A stretch of DNA of 64,000 nucleotides from Magicicada septendecula (GCA_034769895.1 CM068374.1:355928302-355992301), one strand, 5' to 3'; positions 47,503-59,071 are shown, numbered from the stretch's first letter. The notes: generated by a model from the letters alone, not told the origin. Numbers and translations: made by a program.

Positions 47503-49634
47503 GTAAGGAATATTTTGTTTTGTTACAAATTCAGCACCAGAAAATCAAATAAGTACAATAGCAGAATGATTCTGTTCTATCTTGGCAGTTTGGTGTAGAC
47601 ATTGGTAATTTATTTTACTGGTTATAAATAGTCAAAACTAGTTTTCAGAAGAAAAATCAACCTTTTAAATTTGTCTGTAAACATTGATTGTACTCATAAC
47701 TTATATGGTTTCATTGTGTTTAAGTTTTGTAATAATATTTTAAAATGTACAATGAGTAAGGATGTGATTTATTGTGACTGAAATGAATAGATCTGGATTT
47801 TGTGTTATTAGTACGGCATAGCCATAACTCTAGCATGGCCATAACATTCCTTAATATACAAGTCACTAGCAGACTAATAGACGATATACGCTCCTGAAGA
47901 AAAATAGATGTAGGTTACTCAAGAAACTGGCCAGCATATGTTAGCCAGCTGATTGGTTATATGATAGGCATTTTATGTCATGATAAGTTTCAAAAATGTT
48001 GAAATATTAGTGCACAATCTAGGGAAATACAATATTTAATATGACCTAAAGTGACACAAAGTCATATAGATGTTACTATAATTATGAATATTCATATTTT
48101 CAAACAGCGCAGAGTCTGGTATTATAAATCCGACAGCTTTCAACTGCACAATGGCCACCAATCTGTCGTATAACGTGGTGCACCATCTTCAGTTCCTAGG
48201 AGCAAATTATCTCATGCAGGTCTATCTGGATTTCATACGTGGTCTCTTTATCTACTTTTTCTTTCCGTTTTACCTGCAGTGATTAATTTCTGCACACAAT
48301 TCCACCTCAGAATTAGTTATATCCATTTAGCTTTCTTTTTTAGGTTTGTCACAGGACAAATGGCGCCAGTCGTACACCTCTTCGTTTTTATGGCCCTTAA
48401 GTGGGCTGTGTGATGAGGATGCTAACTCCATTGTATATTCCACCCAAGCCATGCTGTGGTGTTCGGCGACAGCGCCTGCTGTTCTTGGTGTACTACAGTC
48501 CTCTTCTTCTTTCAGCAGTGGTATGTAGAGCCCGCTGCCGTCCCAGTCGATGTCCATCACTGGTTCTTCTTTTTTCTCTATTCTTCTCTTCTTCTTTTTC
48601 CTTCTGGCTGGGGTCGTGTTGTCCAAGGAATGGTGATGGAGTGCACCAAAAATTCAAGCTGTGCTCTTTTTATGCCCTGACAGGTTGGTGTGCCATGAGC
48701 CTATCAGAGTGCTGCTGATCCGTGATTGGCTCGCTGTGTCCTCGTCCACGTGCCACCAGGTGTTAGGAGCATCCTGTCAGCTGGTATCAGGGAGCAGATG
48801 TTTGCCTCGCTGCCATCACAATATACCTAAGATAGTTCTCTTAAGTGGTTTTAGATATAATATTCAACAGTTTATTTTTATTTTTGTTTGTCTTGTAGTA
48901 TTATGTCAATTTGATTATTCCCATTTTATTTTGTTTTGCAATAAAATGTCTCCACAGGCTTATGAGATGGTAGTTACAGACCTTGGTGATATGTTCTGCA
49001 GTATTGTTTGCTGTTCAGTCCCCCTAACTGTGGACAATCAGTAACCATCTGCGGCCAGAAAATTGTGTACCATAATCTGCACTTGTGATTGTTTAATATC
49101 AATAAAAATATATTTATACCAGTATATTTATTGATACTTATTGTCTTGAGCATCTTAAGTTCATTTATTGTGCATTTGCAAACAGTTTGGTTGATTAAAT
49201 ACTGTACATGTTTTTATTGTTTTGGAAGCAAACAGACAACATGATTTGTGTGATACGTGATCCTTATTTGCAGGACTTACTGTAAATGATAATTTTCTTC
49301 TTGATGTAACATAATTTTAGTTTTTAGTAACAAAAAACAGTGTGTCCATTTTAAAGGAAAAAATTGAGATTTTATGTCAAAATTTGATAATTTAGTGAAC
49401 TGTTAAGGGGTTAATATAATTTATTAGACTTCTTTTCATTACTTTTTGTCAACATCTTCATTTATTACTCTGTCTACCTTGTTCTACCATGTCTTATTCA
49501 TTTTGCTCTATATGCATTTCATAACCTTCCAAATGTCTCTTCTTTTCGTATTTCATTGTCCATGTTTTATAGTCATGGATGGCAACACTATACTGAACAT
49601 TTTGCAAACTGTTTCATATACAAATATTTAATTA
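47503..49634. other. Intron with a GC-richer block at about 48330-48850
   Basis: The block differs in base composition from its AT-rich surroundings. It contains the minus-strand ORF at 48327-48626; otherwise I recognise nothing. Confidence 0.4.
48327..48626 (-). CDS. Unrecognised 99-aa ORF in an intron, antisense
   Basis: It starts MDNTTPARRKKKKRRIEKKEE, a nuclear-localisation-like basic run, then MDIDWDGSGLYIPLL, an acidic patch, and a tail with WVEYTMELASSS and VYDWRHLSCDK. Composition is protein-like and GC is higher than nearby, so it may be an exon of another gene or part of an unknown repeat. No splice evidence or homology is known to me. Confidence 0.25.
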   Translation of the reverse strand: MDNTTPARRKKKKRRIEKKEEPVMDIDWDGSGLYIPLLKEEEDCSTPRTAGAVAEHHSMAWVEYTMELASSSHSPLKGHKNEEVYDWRHLSCDKPKKES

Positions 49635-50266
49635 CAGTAGAGTCTCAATAGTTCAAGATTCCGTATAGTTTGAGGTACCCAACTAGAAAAATAATATGTA
49701 TTTCGAAAATGGTGGGATATTAGTACCAGAAAAAGATCGTCAACTCAAAAACAAAAACACTCTTGATTCATTTTTTAAAAAGTAAGTTTGAGTATTTTGT
49801 TTTCAAATATACATACAGTACAGTTTTCAATATTACTGTATGTTAAATTTTAGTGTGTGCATTTAATTAATAAATTTCTGAGTGTTGACGAACAACTTTT
49901 TGAATTTTTATTTAATCCTCATGAATATAACCTAATTAAACGAATGACGATTTGTCGTCAATTTTTCCATTTCCTTTTGCTCGCGAACGTTCTCGAAAAC
50001 CCACGCATGTTAGTAAAGAAAACCCACATACACAGGACACCAGTTTACAGATTTTGTATAACATTTCTTTTAGATAAATTTCCAGCATACACTTTACATT
50101 ATCACGCAGAGGTGCTCCACAGTAGAAAACAAAGTACATTACGGCTAACTCAGTTGTGGCGTAGCGGCACAGCGCACCAGCAGATCCGCTAACAGCAGAT
50201 AATACCGGCATTTTGCGTAGTTTGAGGTTGGTTTGGTCCAGTTACCTCGAACTATCGAGACTACTG
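49635..50266. mobile_element. pogo/Tigger-type MITE (632 bp)
   Basis: The ends are cagtagagtctcaatagttc and, inverted, cagtagtctcgatagttcga, the CAGTAnnnTCTCGAT signature of the pogo group. TA flanks both sides (49633-49634 and 50267-50268). No transposase ORF; the 111-aa + ORF inside has no family motif. Confidence 0.72.
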
Positions 50267-50329
50267 TAGTGTAAACATGTTGTTTAATTTATAATATCTG
50301 TGTAATTTTTGGCCACGTGGTGTCCACAG

Positions 50330-50595
50330 GGGAGACATACAGTGCAATATCAGCATCATGGCCATCAATAGCAACACCAGGTTCAGCAGTTGCTGATTAT
50401 TTTTCAAGACTATCAGCCACGTCGCACCCGCTCTCTATACACCACTTCCTTAAGTTTTCAGCAGAAACGATTAAACGTGAATCTGCTATCGAGTCTTCCC
50501 CATTGTCAGCTGCTGGAGAGGCTGAAGAAGTTACATCAGACCTCCAGCAGACCACCCAACAGACTGAGGAGGCTGCAGATGAAACTGCCAGCCAG
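50330..50595 (+). CDS. Host gene internal exon E (phase 1-0)
   Basis: Acceptor gtccacag and donor cag|gtgagt. With the G from exon D it reads GETYSAISASWPSIATPGS, AVADYFSRLSATSHPLSIHH, FLKFSAETIKRESAIESS, then an E/T/Q-rich tail ending ETASQ. The middle part (about 30 residues with aromatic and aliphatic positions) looks folded and conserved, unlike the flanking disordered parts. Product not identified; a transcription regulator is a guess. Confidence 0.78.
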
Positions 50596-50632
50596 GTGAG
50601 TTACGAAAATTAATAACACAATATTATACAAT

Positions 50633-50636
<4 letters not shown>

Positions 50637-50726
<90 letters not shown>
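50637..50726. repeat. (GT)n microsatellite
   Basis: About 45 GT units with one A interruption near 50697, starting 41 bp after the exon E donor and directly abutting the PLE cluster. Confidence 0.97.
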
Positions 50727-50729
<3 letters not shown>

Positions 50730-50763
50730 ATAATGACTACCTCAGCATGTTTTCTTCCTATTT

Positions 50764-50807
50764 GGAACATGTTTCAGGAAGCCTTGTGTTCCCATCTTCA
50801 GCCTTCC
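50764..50807 (-). ncRNA. Hammerhead-like motif, PLE cluster left copy
   Basis: On minus: ctgaaga, T, gggaa-cacaaggc-ttcct as stem II, gaaac, then atgttcc. The core is intact; one stem II end is G-U. acatgt after the gaa is a palindrome, again suiting a dimeric fold. Confidence 0.6.
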
Positions 50808-51189
50808 TAATTTTGAGCCTTGTGAGGTATTTGTGTGTTGGCTTGTTGTTGCTTTGGTTTCCTGTTGGTCTCCAGTGCTTTAAATTGGTATTATTGTGTG
50901 TGATTGTGGTGTATATGTTAGTATTTGTACTTATGTACTTTCTATGTTGAGTGCTTTGAAAATTGTGTCATGTTTTGTATTGATTTGTATTTGTTCAGGT
51001 ATTAGTTTGTTTTGTGTTTTATGTTTGTATATTTGTAAATTTTCCCAAATGTTCATTATGGTGCCTTTGTGTGGTATGTGTTTTATTAGTGTCATGTTGG
51101 TTATGTCTGGGAATTCATGTCCAGTGTTTATTGCATGTGTGGCTAAATTAGATTTATATATTTCTGTTTTTTTGTATGCGTTAAGGTGT

Positions 51190-51390
51190 TCAAAGTAACA
51201 TTTTTTTCAGCCATTTTTTTGTTTGTCCTATGTAACGTTTATTGCAATCTTGGCATTCAATTTTGTATATACCATTGGTTGTTGTATTATCTTTGCTGTG
51301 TGTGTTATTTAGTTTTTGTAAATTATTTTTGTTAGTTTTGTATGCTATTTTAATGTCTGTGTTTTTACATAGTTTTGTTAGCTTTGTCAT
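51190..51390 (-). pseudogene. GIY-YIG nuclease remnant, minus copy
   Basis: Contains NGIYKIECQDCNKRYIGQTKK, the complete GIY-x-YIG core with the C-x2-C inserted motif. After KKMLL the frame is lost, and downstream pieces continue in other frames to about 50850. Upstream RT is absent. Confidence 0.8.
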
Positions 51391-51773
51391 TTTATTATTT
51401 ATGTATGTGAATGTGGCCCATTTTTTGTACTTGTTATTATTTATGTGTTGTTAATTAGTGAATAAAAAGCTGCCATTTTATGTTGTGGTGGGTGGTCAGA
51501 ATGGTTAGGTATAATTCTGACCAACTACCACAACATATAATGGCAGCTTTCTATTCACTATTTAACAGAATGTACAAAATACCTCTAAACAAACAAGAAA
51601 CAGACAAAGAAAGAAATATAATATACCAAATTGCTTATGAAATGGATACAATAAAAATACTGTAAACAAAATATAAAATAAAAACTGAACAATTAAGAAT
51701 TAATCAAAATGAACAACACATAAATAATAACAGCAACAAAAAATGGGCCACATTCACATTCATAAATAATAAA

Positions 51774-52025
51774 ATGACAAAGCTATCAAAACTATGTAAA
51801 AACACAGACATTAAAATAGCATACAAAACTAACAAAAATAATTTACAAACACTAAATAACACACACAACAAAGATAATACAACAACCAATGGTATATACA
51901 AAATTGAATGCCAAGATTGCAATAAATGTTACATAGGACAAACAAAAAAACAGTTGAAAAAACGTTACTTTGAACACCTTAATGGATACAAAAAAAAAAA
52001 ACAGAAATATATAAATCTAATTTAG
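51774..52025 (+). pseudogene. GIY-YIG nuclease remnant, plus copy
   Basis: Reads NGIYKIECQDCNKCYIGQTK, then QLKKRYFEHLNGYKKKKQKY and a stop. Nearly identical in sequence to 51190-51390 but longer. The following + strand continues the C-terminal part in another frame up to the hammerhead motif. Confidence 0.8.
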
Positions 52026-52347
52026 CCCACACATGCAATAAACACTGGACATGAATTCCCAGACATAACCAACATGACACTAATAAAACATACCACACAA
52101 AGGCACCATAATGAACATTTGGGAAAATTTACAAATATACAAACATAAAACAAACTAATACCTGAACAAATACAAATCAATACAAAACATGTCACAATTT
52201 TCAAAGCACTCAACATATAAAGTACATAAAATACTAACATACACACCACAATCACACACAATCATACCAATTTAAAGTACCAGAGGCCAACAGGAAACCA
52301 CAACAACAACCAACCAACACAAAAATACTTCACAAGACTCAAAATCA

Positions 52348-52391
52348 GGAAGGCTGAAGATGGGAACACAAGGCTTCCCGAAACATGTTCC
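52348..52391 (+). ncRNA. Hammerhead-like motif, PLE cluster right copy
   Basis: ctgaaga, T, gggaa-cacaaggc-ttccc (perfect 5-bp stem II), gaaac, atgttcc. The core is intact; stem I has only two clear pairs (gg/cc). Confidence 0.62.
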
Positions 52392-52524
52392 AACTAAGGA
52401 GAAAATATCTTGAGGTAAAGTGATTATAAATTATCTTGTTGGTACCATCCTCTTCATTCACTTTTTTACATATTATATATATATTAAACTTTCACTGTGA
52501 ACACTTACTTTTTGGTTTTGTTTC

Positions 52525-52565
52525 CCAAACGTTTCGATGTGGTGTTCGTCTTATTCAGTGGGATT
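52525..52565 (-). ncRNA. Hammerhead motif, left arm, core mutated
   Basis: On minus, tccca, ctgaata (core G8 changed to T), stem II weakened, then cgaaacg and tggga. Probably inactive. Confidence 0.4.
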
Positions 52566-52924
52566 TGAAATACTGAATGTCTGTACAAAGTAACGGTTAT
52601 GGGTTGTAGGTGTGTGTGGTGGGGGTTGCTGGTGGGAGGGAATTGGCGCTGGGATTCAAAGTGTGTGTTTGAATCAGTGTATCGAAAAGTATGTGTGATC
52701 TATAATGTAATTGTTCATTTAATATGTTGTTTGTTTCATATCACACACTACAACCAAACAACATATTAAATGAACAATTATATTATAGATCACACATACT
52801 TTTCGATACACTGATTCAAACACACACTTTGAATCCCAGCGCCAATTCCCTCCCACCAGCAACCCCCACCACACACACCTACAACCCATAACCGTTACTT
52901 TGTACAGACATTCAGTATTTCAAA

Positions 52925-52965
52925 TCCCACTGAGGAAGACGAACACCATGTCGAAACGTTTGGGA
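52925..52965 (+). ncRNA. Hammerhead motif, right arm, intact core
   Basis: tccca (stem I), ctgagga, A, gac-gaacaccat-gtc (3-bp stem II), gaa, acgt palindrome, T at the cleavage position, tggga closing a 5-bp stem I. Weak stem II but all core positions present. Confidence 0.6.
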
Positions 52966-53070
52966 AACAAAACCAAAAAGTAAGTGTTCACAGTGAAAGT
53001 TTAATATATGTATAATATGATTATAAATATTAAATATATTATTATATTTAATTTTTATAGTGAATTTACC

Positions 53071-53968
53071 TCAAGATATTTCTTTCCTTATTAGGAACGT
53101 TTTGAGTACCATTTTGTACCCATCCTCAGCCTTCCGGATTTTGTGTCTGGTGAAGTACATGTGTGTTGGTTGGTTGTTATTGTGGCTTCCTGTTGGCTTC
53201 TGGTACTTTAAATTGGTTTTATTGTGTGTGATTGTGGTGTTTGTGTTAGTATTTTGTGTATTTTCGATGTTGAGTGGTTTGAAAATTGTGTCATGTTTTG
53301 TATTGATTTGTATTTGTTCAGGTATTAGTTTGTTTTGTGTTTTATGTTTGTATATTTGTAAATTTTCCCAAATGTTCATTATGGTGCCTTTGTGTGGTGT
53401 GTGTTTTATTAGTGTCATGTTGGTTATGTTTGGGAATTCATGTCTAGTGTTTATTGCATGTGTGGCCAAATTAGATTTGTATATTTCTGGTTTTTTGTAT
53501 GCATTTAGGTGTTCAAAATAACGTTCTTTCAGTTGTTTTTTTTTTGTTTTTCCTATGTAACATTTATTGCAATCTTGGCATTCAATTTTGTATATACCAT
53601 TGGTTGTTGTATTATCTTTGTTGTGTGGGTTATTTAGTTTTTGTAGATTATTTTTTGTTAGTTTTGTATACTATTTTAATGTCTGTGTTCTTAAACAGTT
53701 TTGTTAGCTTTGTCATTTTATTATTTATGTATGTGAATGTGACCCATTTTTTATTGTTGTTATTATTTTTGTTTTGTTCATTTTGATTAATTCTTAATTG
53801 TTCAGTTTTTATTTTATATTTGATTTTATTTTCTATTTTGTTTACAGTGTTTTTAGTATATCCATTTTCACTAGCAATTCGGTATATTATATTTCTTTCT
53901 TTGTCTGTTTCTTGTTTGTTTAGGGGTATTTTGTACATTCTGTTAAATAGTGAATAGAATGCTGCCAT
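53071..53968 (-). pseudogene. PLE linker and nuclease region, broken
   Basis: 53968-53648 reads MAAFYSLFNRMYKIPLNKQE then the K/N-rich linker up to KTDIKIVYKTNKK-like sequence. The nuclease core follows in a shifted frame around 53530-53620 on minus (complement encodes NGIYKIECQDCNKCYIG). 53469-53071 gives the C-terminal part (ATHAINTRHEFPNITN, then FTRHKIRKAEDG). At least two frame changes lie between these. Confidence 0.75.
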
Positions 53969-54306
53969 TTTATGTTGTGGTGGGTGGTCAGAATGGTTAG
54001 GTATAATGATGTTTAGTGGAAGTTAGTTTTCTGTATATTGCATATTGTAGGTGGTTATTGTATCTTGTGATGGTTATGTCTAAATAGTCGATTTTGTTGT
54101 GATTTTCTTTTTCTTCTGTGAAATTTATTTTTGGATGTATGTTATTGATTTGTTTTAATATGTTATCTGCATTTGCATTTTGTTACTTGATATATATCCC
54201 ATCATCTAGATATCTTATAAAAATGCCATTTGGATCAAAGGATTTTTAATATTTTTTATTTTGGTCTCTATATGTTGTAAGAATATTTCTGCTACGAGGG
54301 CTGCCT

Positions 54307-55570
54307 TGTAATCTTTTAGTCCCTTCTATTCGGGCGCAAAATGTAATCTCTGATAATGTACAATGTATTTTGTCTGTATTCGTAAATACTCTAGGGCGCC
54401 ATGTTGTACAAGTGTTATGATCGACATTTACTTTTAGGGCCAGAATTCGTGTAACACGTACCAGTTTAGTGGAACCAATTACCTGAAATAAAGACACATC
54501 AAATAACATATAAAAAGTATTTATTAATATTAAACATTGATAAGTATTACATAGATATAGATATCTGGACGATAGATTGCGCCATGGGCGTTGTCCACAT
54601 GAAATTACACTATACAAAAAATATACGCTGCATTATAATACATGTTATAGAATAAGACATACATTTATTATTTCAATGTAAATTTCAGCACAACCCAACA
54701 CTTATAAATTTTAACCCACACACTCAAACACTCTCTCTTCCATCCTCATGGTACAAACTTTTATAACTTTTATAAATTTTGGAGCTCCTTTTATTAGATT
54801 GAAATTTTAAAATAAAATGAATTTCTACAATAAAATGATATTGGGAAATTATGAAATCAGGATTGTATAAGGAACGTTCTCACCAATTTCGTGTTGGCCT
54901 CCTCGTACTACTCGTATCGTCCTGTCATCGGCACAATCGGTGTATTTTTACGGCGCTTGACGGGGCACTTTCGTGTCAACCCACGTAACCCACCGTCGTG
55001 GGACCGATTCTATACGTCGATCTTTTACGGACGAATTAATCGGTCGAGGACGCCTACACAAAGTCGAACTATAACTCTCCTTAATACATTTTGATTGTAG
55101 ATATTATACTGTTTATACTGTTTATTAACCACCTATAGTGGTCTAAAAAGTTAAAATTCACCCGAGAGTGAATTGGTTTTGCCGGCCGGCACTGATCAGT
55201 TGCTGCAGCGAAATGACGACAATTCCTTGTTGAATTCTGCGGAAGTGGGGTGTACTGACGTCACATTTTCTTTGTTTAACTTGTTGACATCGCCGTTTTG
55301 TCGTGGTCAACACATTCTCAGCCTCTGATGTAATTAAGGCTTGGCTTGCTTATCGCAATAACTGCACACTGTTTTTATGACATTTTACAGATTCTGCTAC
55401 GAATTAGTTCAAATCCTGGCAAATATTGTGATATAGTCCACTCACTGTAAATTCGATATCGGGTGTTTGAGGTCGGGTTGGGTATGTCAAAAAATAGAAA
55501 AATACAATATTTATGATCTCGTTACCATATTTTAGGTAATTATAAAATGTACCATGATTGTACCATCACA
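54307..55570 (-). repeat. 3' LTR of element 3 (1264 bp)
   Basis: On minus it starts tgtgatgg and ends gattaca. A G-run on minus (complement of 55574-55578) precedes it as the purine tract. The LTR contains a GC-rich block with ccggccggc and a CpG-rich stretch around 54930-55060. Confidence 0.88.
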
Positions 55571-55579
55571 AAACCCCCT

Positions 55580-55619
55580 CAATGAAAGATGGTGTGACGA
55601 AGCACACAAACTTTCATTG
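55580..55619 (-). promoter_or_regulatory. Hairpin next to the purine tract, compensatory change
   Basis: caatgaaag (55580-55588) pairs perfectly with ctttcattg (55611-55619). Versus element 2, one G-C pair became A-T on both sides. An inner gtgtg/cacac stem encloses an acgaag loop. The loop word gaagcaca is shared with element 2. Confidence 0.65.
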
Positions 55620-57654
55620 ACCCTTTCATACTTCCTAAAGGGATCAGCCAGGACAAGTCGCCACAACCCCCTTACAAATTTACATAAAAAATAACAACAA
55701 CTCACCCTTGGTCTGGTGATGATGACCGTACCTAGATGACCTTACTGGACTTCTCTTGCGAGATCCCAACACCATAAGGCCACTTAGGTTCTTAACGCCC
55801 CTGCTCTGACGCGTTGGCCAGCTCAGGACCGCTGTCACACCACCAAACACTGAAACAATATATAATAAATATTCAAATAGTGGCTTAGTAAATCACTCCA
55901 TCCTCAACTGATCTGGTTCCCCTTAGCTAAGTGCTGGTTTGTGCCAATAAGCACTGGGTTGGCTTAATATATTTTAATACGCTTAATAAAATTATAAGAT
56001 TATATATTATAATCTTCAAGAATTAAAAAGAATATCTCTTCTTCATATTAACAAATACTTCTACCCTGAGTTGAAAAATGGTTTCGACTCCTATCGATAA
56101 TATTTATCTTCATTCTTTTACAATTACTATAATTGTAATTTATAATTGTAACATAAGCACATTAATATAATATAGTTACCAAATTTGAATAAAATATAAT
56201 TGAAAATATAATAGGAAAATTACACATTATAATCTCCCAAATCTAGAGAAAAACAAACTATAAAAGAATTAATAACTCTATATATTTATTTATTGAATAC
56301 TCTTAGTGCATGATAAAATAAAAAAATTTATTATTATTGTTATTATTATTATTATTCTTATTATTAACAGGTAATTATTTGGCTGATAAATATTATTAAC
56401 AGCGCCATTTAAAAATTTTTTTCTCTTCCTACACATATTATAACATCATGTTAAAAAGTTTTCAAATAAATACATAATACATTAATAATTAACACTGATA
56501 TATTAATAATACAGTTAATACATTTTAAATACTCAATCATATTTAATCATATCCAAGATATGCATTAACATTTGTATAATTTACTTAAAAGTTGTATTTA
56601 AATTAAAATTTACCATTGCAGTTATTAATTAAACATCAAATTTATTTATTTATAATAATAAAATACATTTTGAACTCATTGTTACTATTCATATTACATT
56701 ATTATTTCATTATTCATAATTCACTTCTTACTTTCTCTATACTCTGAACTTTCTATCTACCTAACTACCTAACCTTTCACCTTCTATCATTGTTTAGTCT
56801 GGATAACTCCTATATTCACTATACTTCATTATATAATTTTACTCACCTTCTTCTAACTGACCATCAAATTTACCTATCATTGACACCAATATCTCAATTA
56901 TATACTCCATTACTATTTTCATTTAAATCATATGGCACCGCTCGTCTTTGCAATGGGTTGGGTGTTCCCTAACTGGCTATATACATCTCTAATATTTTGC
57001 CCTTCCAAATAATTCGGCAAACACTCCCTTAAATTTATGCTATTACCTGCCACAACACTATTGGTTGGCTACTCCTTATCACCTCACCCCCACTACAGAA
57101 TTCATCAACAATAATTATATGTTTATACCTTTACTTAAACACCTTCTCTACAAATAATCACTAACTACTGTGTCCCTAAATATCTAATAATTCTCTTTGT
57201 ATTTTCTTAAAAATTCTTATCTTTCTAACTCCATTTACATTAATTAATTACCCACCTGCATTTTATCTATACCCAGTCTCTATCCCTGTTTAAACACTTA
57301 CTGTAATCATTGACAGTTCTCCTATAAAATTCCTCTCTTACCTCTTTATAACAATACCTCTTTTCAAAATTCAAATATATATACTTATTTAAACATTCAT
57401 TATTATTCATTAGTAATTAATTAAAATATTCTTATTAAACATGTTATAGATATAAAATATATAATAATACACACTGGGGTACCTGTAATACATAATACAC
57501 ATCAAAATACATGGATATATAAATACAGTGAATACAATGAAAAATATACACTCCAACTTCATTATTGTGTCATTAATCGAAATCAGTCCATAACAGTCCA
57601 ATTCAAAACCACTTTGCACATTATTATTTAATGTTCATTTCACAATATAACAGT
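55620..57654 (-). other. Non-coding internal region of element 3
   Basis: About 2 kb between ORF stop and hairpin. The part near 55690-55960 is conserved with element 2 (26040-26290), including ctgatctggttcccc. The remainder is AT-rich without credible ORFs. Confidence 0.55.
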
Positions 57655-58917
57655 CTATCCACCATCATTAAACAACAAACGAATCTTAGGTCTATATAAA
57701 TTCTTATTTAATACATAGCTTTTATTACTAGATACATTATATTCGTACTCCTTTAAGAAACGGTGATTAAACAAATATTTCCAGTCACGATCAAGTAGAG
57801 TTCCGTTTATCTTAGTATCATATGTCATATATCGGTTTATACTATAATTATCCCCATAATATTCCACCACAGGTAAGTACCTAATGTCTTTATTCTCATT
57901 TCTTGTTATTTCCAATTTATTGTTATTATCAGGTAAGTATTCATCATATTCATATACCACATCTAACCCTAACCTTTCTAACAATTGTCTGTAATTTCTG
58001 TTTACTTTAAATACTTCTATTACTCTTTTACTCTCACAATATCTCTCTATACTTTCTCTCTTAATACATTTCTCTCCATTACACCAAAATACACTTTCTC
58101 TCTCGAAATATGCAGGGGTCCCTATCATAAAATTGTTGCACCTCTTCTTAGGTACACAAAAACATAAAGAAACTTTATTTGTAGAACTATCGTCTATCAA
58201 ATATAAATTAAAGGCATTCTTATCCTTATAACAATTACATGAAGACTTGTCTTCACCCCCTAATACAACAATAAAAGAAAATTCTACCCCCTGCATTCCT
58301 TGTACTAAAATACTTTCTCTCAACTTTCTTTCTGACTTCATAAATTCAAATATTTCATTATCTTCCATTATATTTTCATTATCAGGTTTATCCTTTGCTA
58401 ATACCCCAATCTTACTACTTGTATTATTTGGATTATCTATACTACATTCATTATTGGAATTATTATTTTTAAATAGGGTTATATTCAGTACAGCATTTTG
58501 CTGGGTACCACTATTGACTTTCTGGGTTTCTACTTGATTTTCTACCACATTTAAATTATCTAGTTTTGTAATAAGCTGGTCACATTTTTTAATAAGTTGA
58601 TTGTGACCTAATTGAATTTCATTTTTCAATTCAGTAAATTGTTTGTCAACACTATCTCTGATTTCATTTTTCTGCTCATCTAGCTTTTTATCAAAACTGG
58701 CAAATTTATTTAATAAAAGTTGCATAATTGCATTAGTTTCATCCTGCTTACTATCTAAACTAGTTGAAATGGATGTGTTAGCTTTAGTTATCTCTGCAGA
58801 CACAGGCATACTTGCCTCATCAGTCTGACTAGTTTGAGGTGTTTGTACATCCATTTCACTAATTACATTTATCTCCGATGTACTGGTTTCTATTACAATA
58901 TTGTCACTTGTACTCAT
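57655..58917 (-). CDS. 420-aa coiled-coil Gag-like protein of element 3, intact
   Basis: Residues 1-60 are S/T-rich and acidic. About 62-125 has hydrophobic heptads (LLLNKFASFDKKLDEQKNEI, QLIKKCDQLITKLDNL) predicting a coiled coil, then an N-rich linker. The C-terminal half (about 200-420) looks globular: QGMQGVEFSFIVVLGGEDK, then a Cys-containing stretch (CNCYKD, CFCVPKKRCNN, CNGEKC), ending KNLYRPKIRLLFNDGG. The cysteines do not match the CCHC knuckle. The decayed homologue in element 2 conserves the C-terminal half best, which suggests that is the functional domain. Role by position is Gag-like; the family is not recognised. Confidence 0.78.
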   Translation of the reverse strand: MSTSDNIVIETSTSEINVISEMDVQTPQTSQTDEASMPVSAEITKANTSISTSLDSKQDETNAIMQLLLNKFASFDKKLDEQKNEIRDSVDKQFTELKNEIQLGHNQLIKKCDQLITKLDNLNVVENQVETQKVNSGTQQNAVLNITLFKNNNSNNECSIDNPNNTSSKIGVLAKDKPDNENIMEDNEIFEFMKSERKLRESILVQGMQGVEFSFIVVLGGEDKSSCNCYKDKNAFNLYLIDDSSTNKVSLCFCVPKKRCNNFMIGTPAYFERESVFWCNGEKCIKRESIERYCESKRVIEVFKVNRNYRQLLERLGLDVVYEYDEYLPDNNNKLEITRNENKDIRYLPVVEYYGDNYSINRYMTYDTKINGTLLDRDWKYLFNHRFLKEYEYNVSSNKSYVLNKNLYRPKIRLLFNDGG

Positions 58918-59071
58918 GTTGTTATTTTATCTTGCTAAAACATGTATGTTTATAACCTAGGAATTTAACCCTATTCTACGCACGTGTGCATGTACTTACG
59001 CTATTACTTCAGGTAACTATTTCACTTTCCTGGTAGGTATTACTCCACATAAAATTAAGTTTTATGTCGAG

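Larger units (their letters stand above)
50735..52440. mobile_element. Head-on pair of 5'-truncated PLE copies
   Basis: The minus copy 50735-51513 and the plus copy 51515-52440 meet at an inverted junction (ctgccattttatgttgtggt on one side, its complement on the other). Each runs from a partial linker through the GIY-YIG nuclease to a terminal hammerhead motif. No RT is present in either. Confidence 0.75.
52470..53018. mobile_element. 550-bp palindrome with hammerhead motifs in both arms
   Basis: Arms of about 260 bp (52470-52734 and 52753-53018) are near-perfect reverse complements around an 18-bp spacer. They include gaattggcgctgggattcaa on one side and its complement on the other. No ORF. 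It sits between two PLE copies of the same cluster but its sequence is different from theirs, so it is a separate family of inverted terminal-repeat unit. Confidence 0.78.

Noticed and set aside
48345-48530. Host exon after the acceptor-like ctttcttttttag
   Set aside because: Exons D and E already join in phase; no matching donor with an open frame was found.
50639-50950. ORF beginning CVCVCV
   Set aside because: Translation of the GT microsatellite running into the complement of a PLE.
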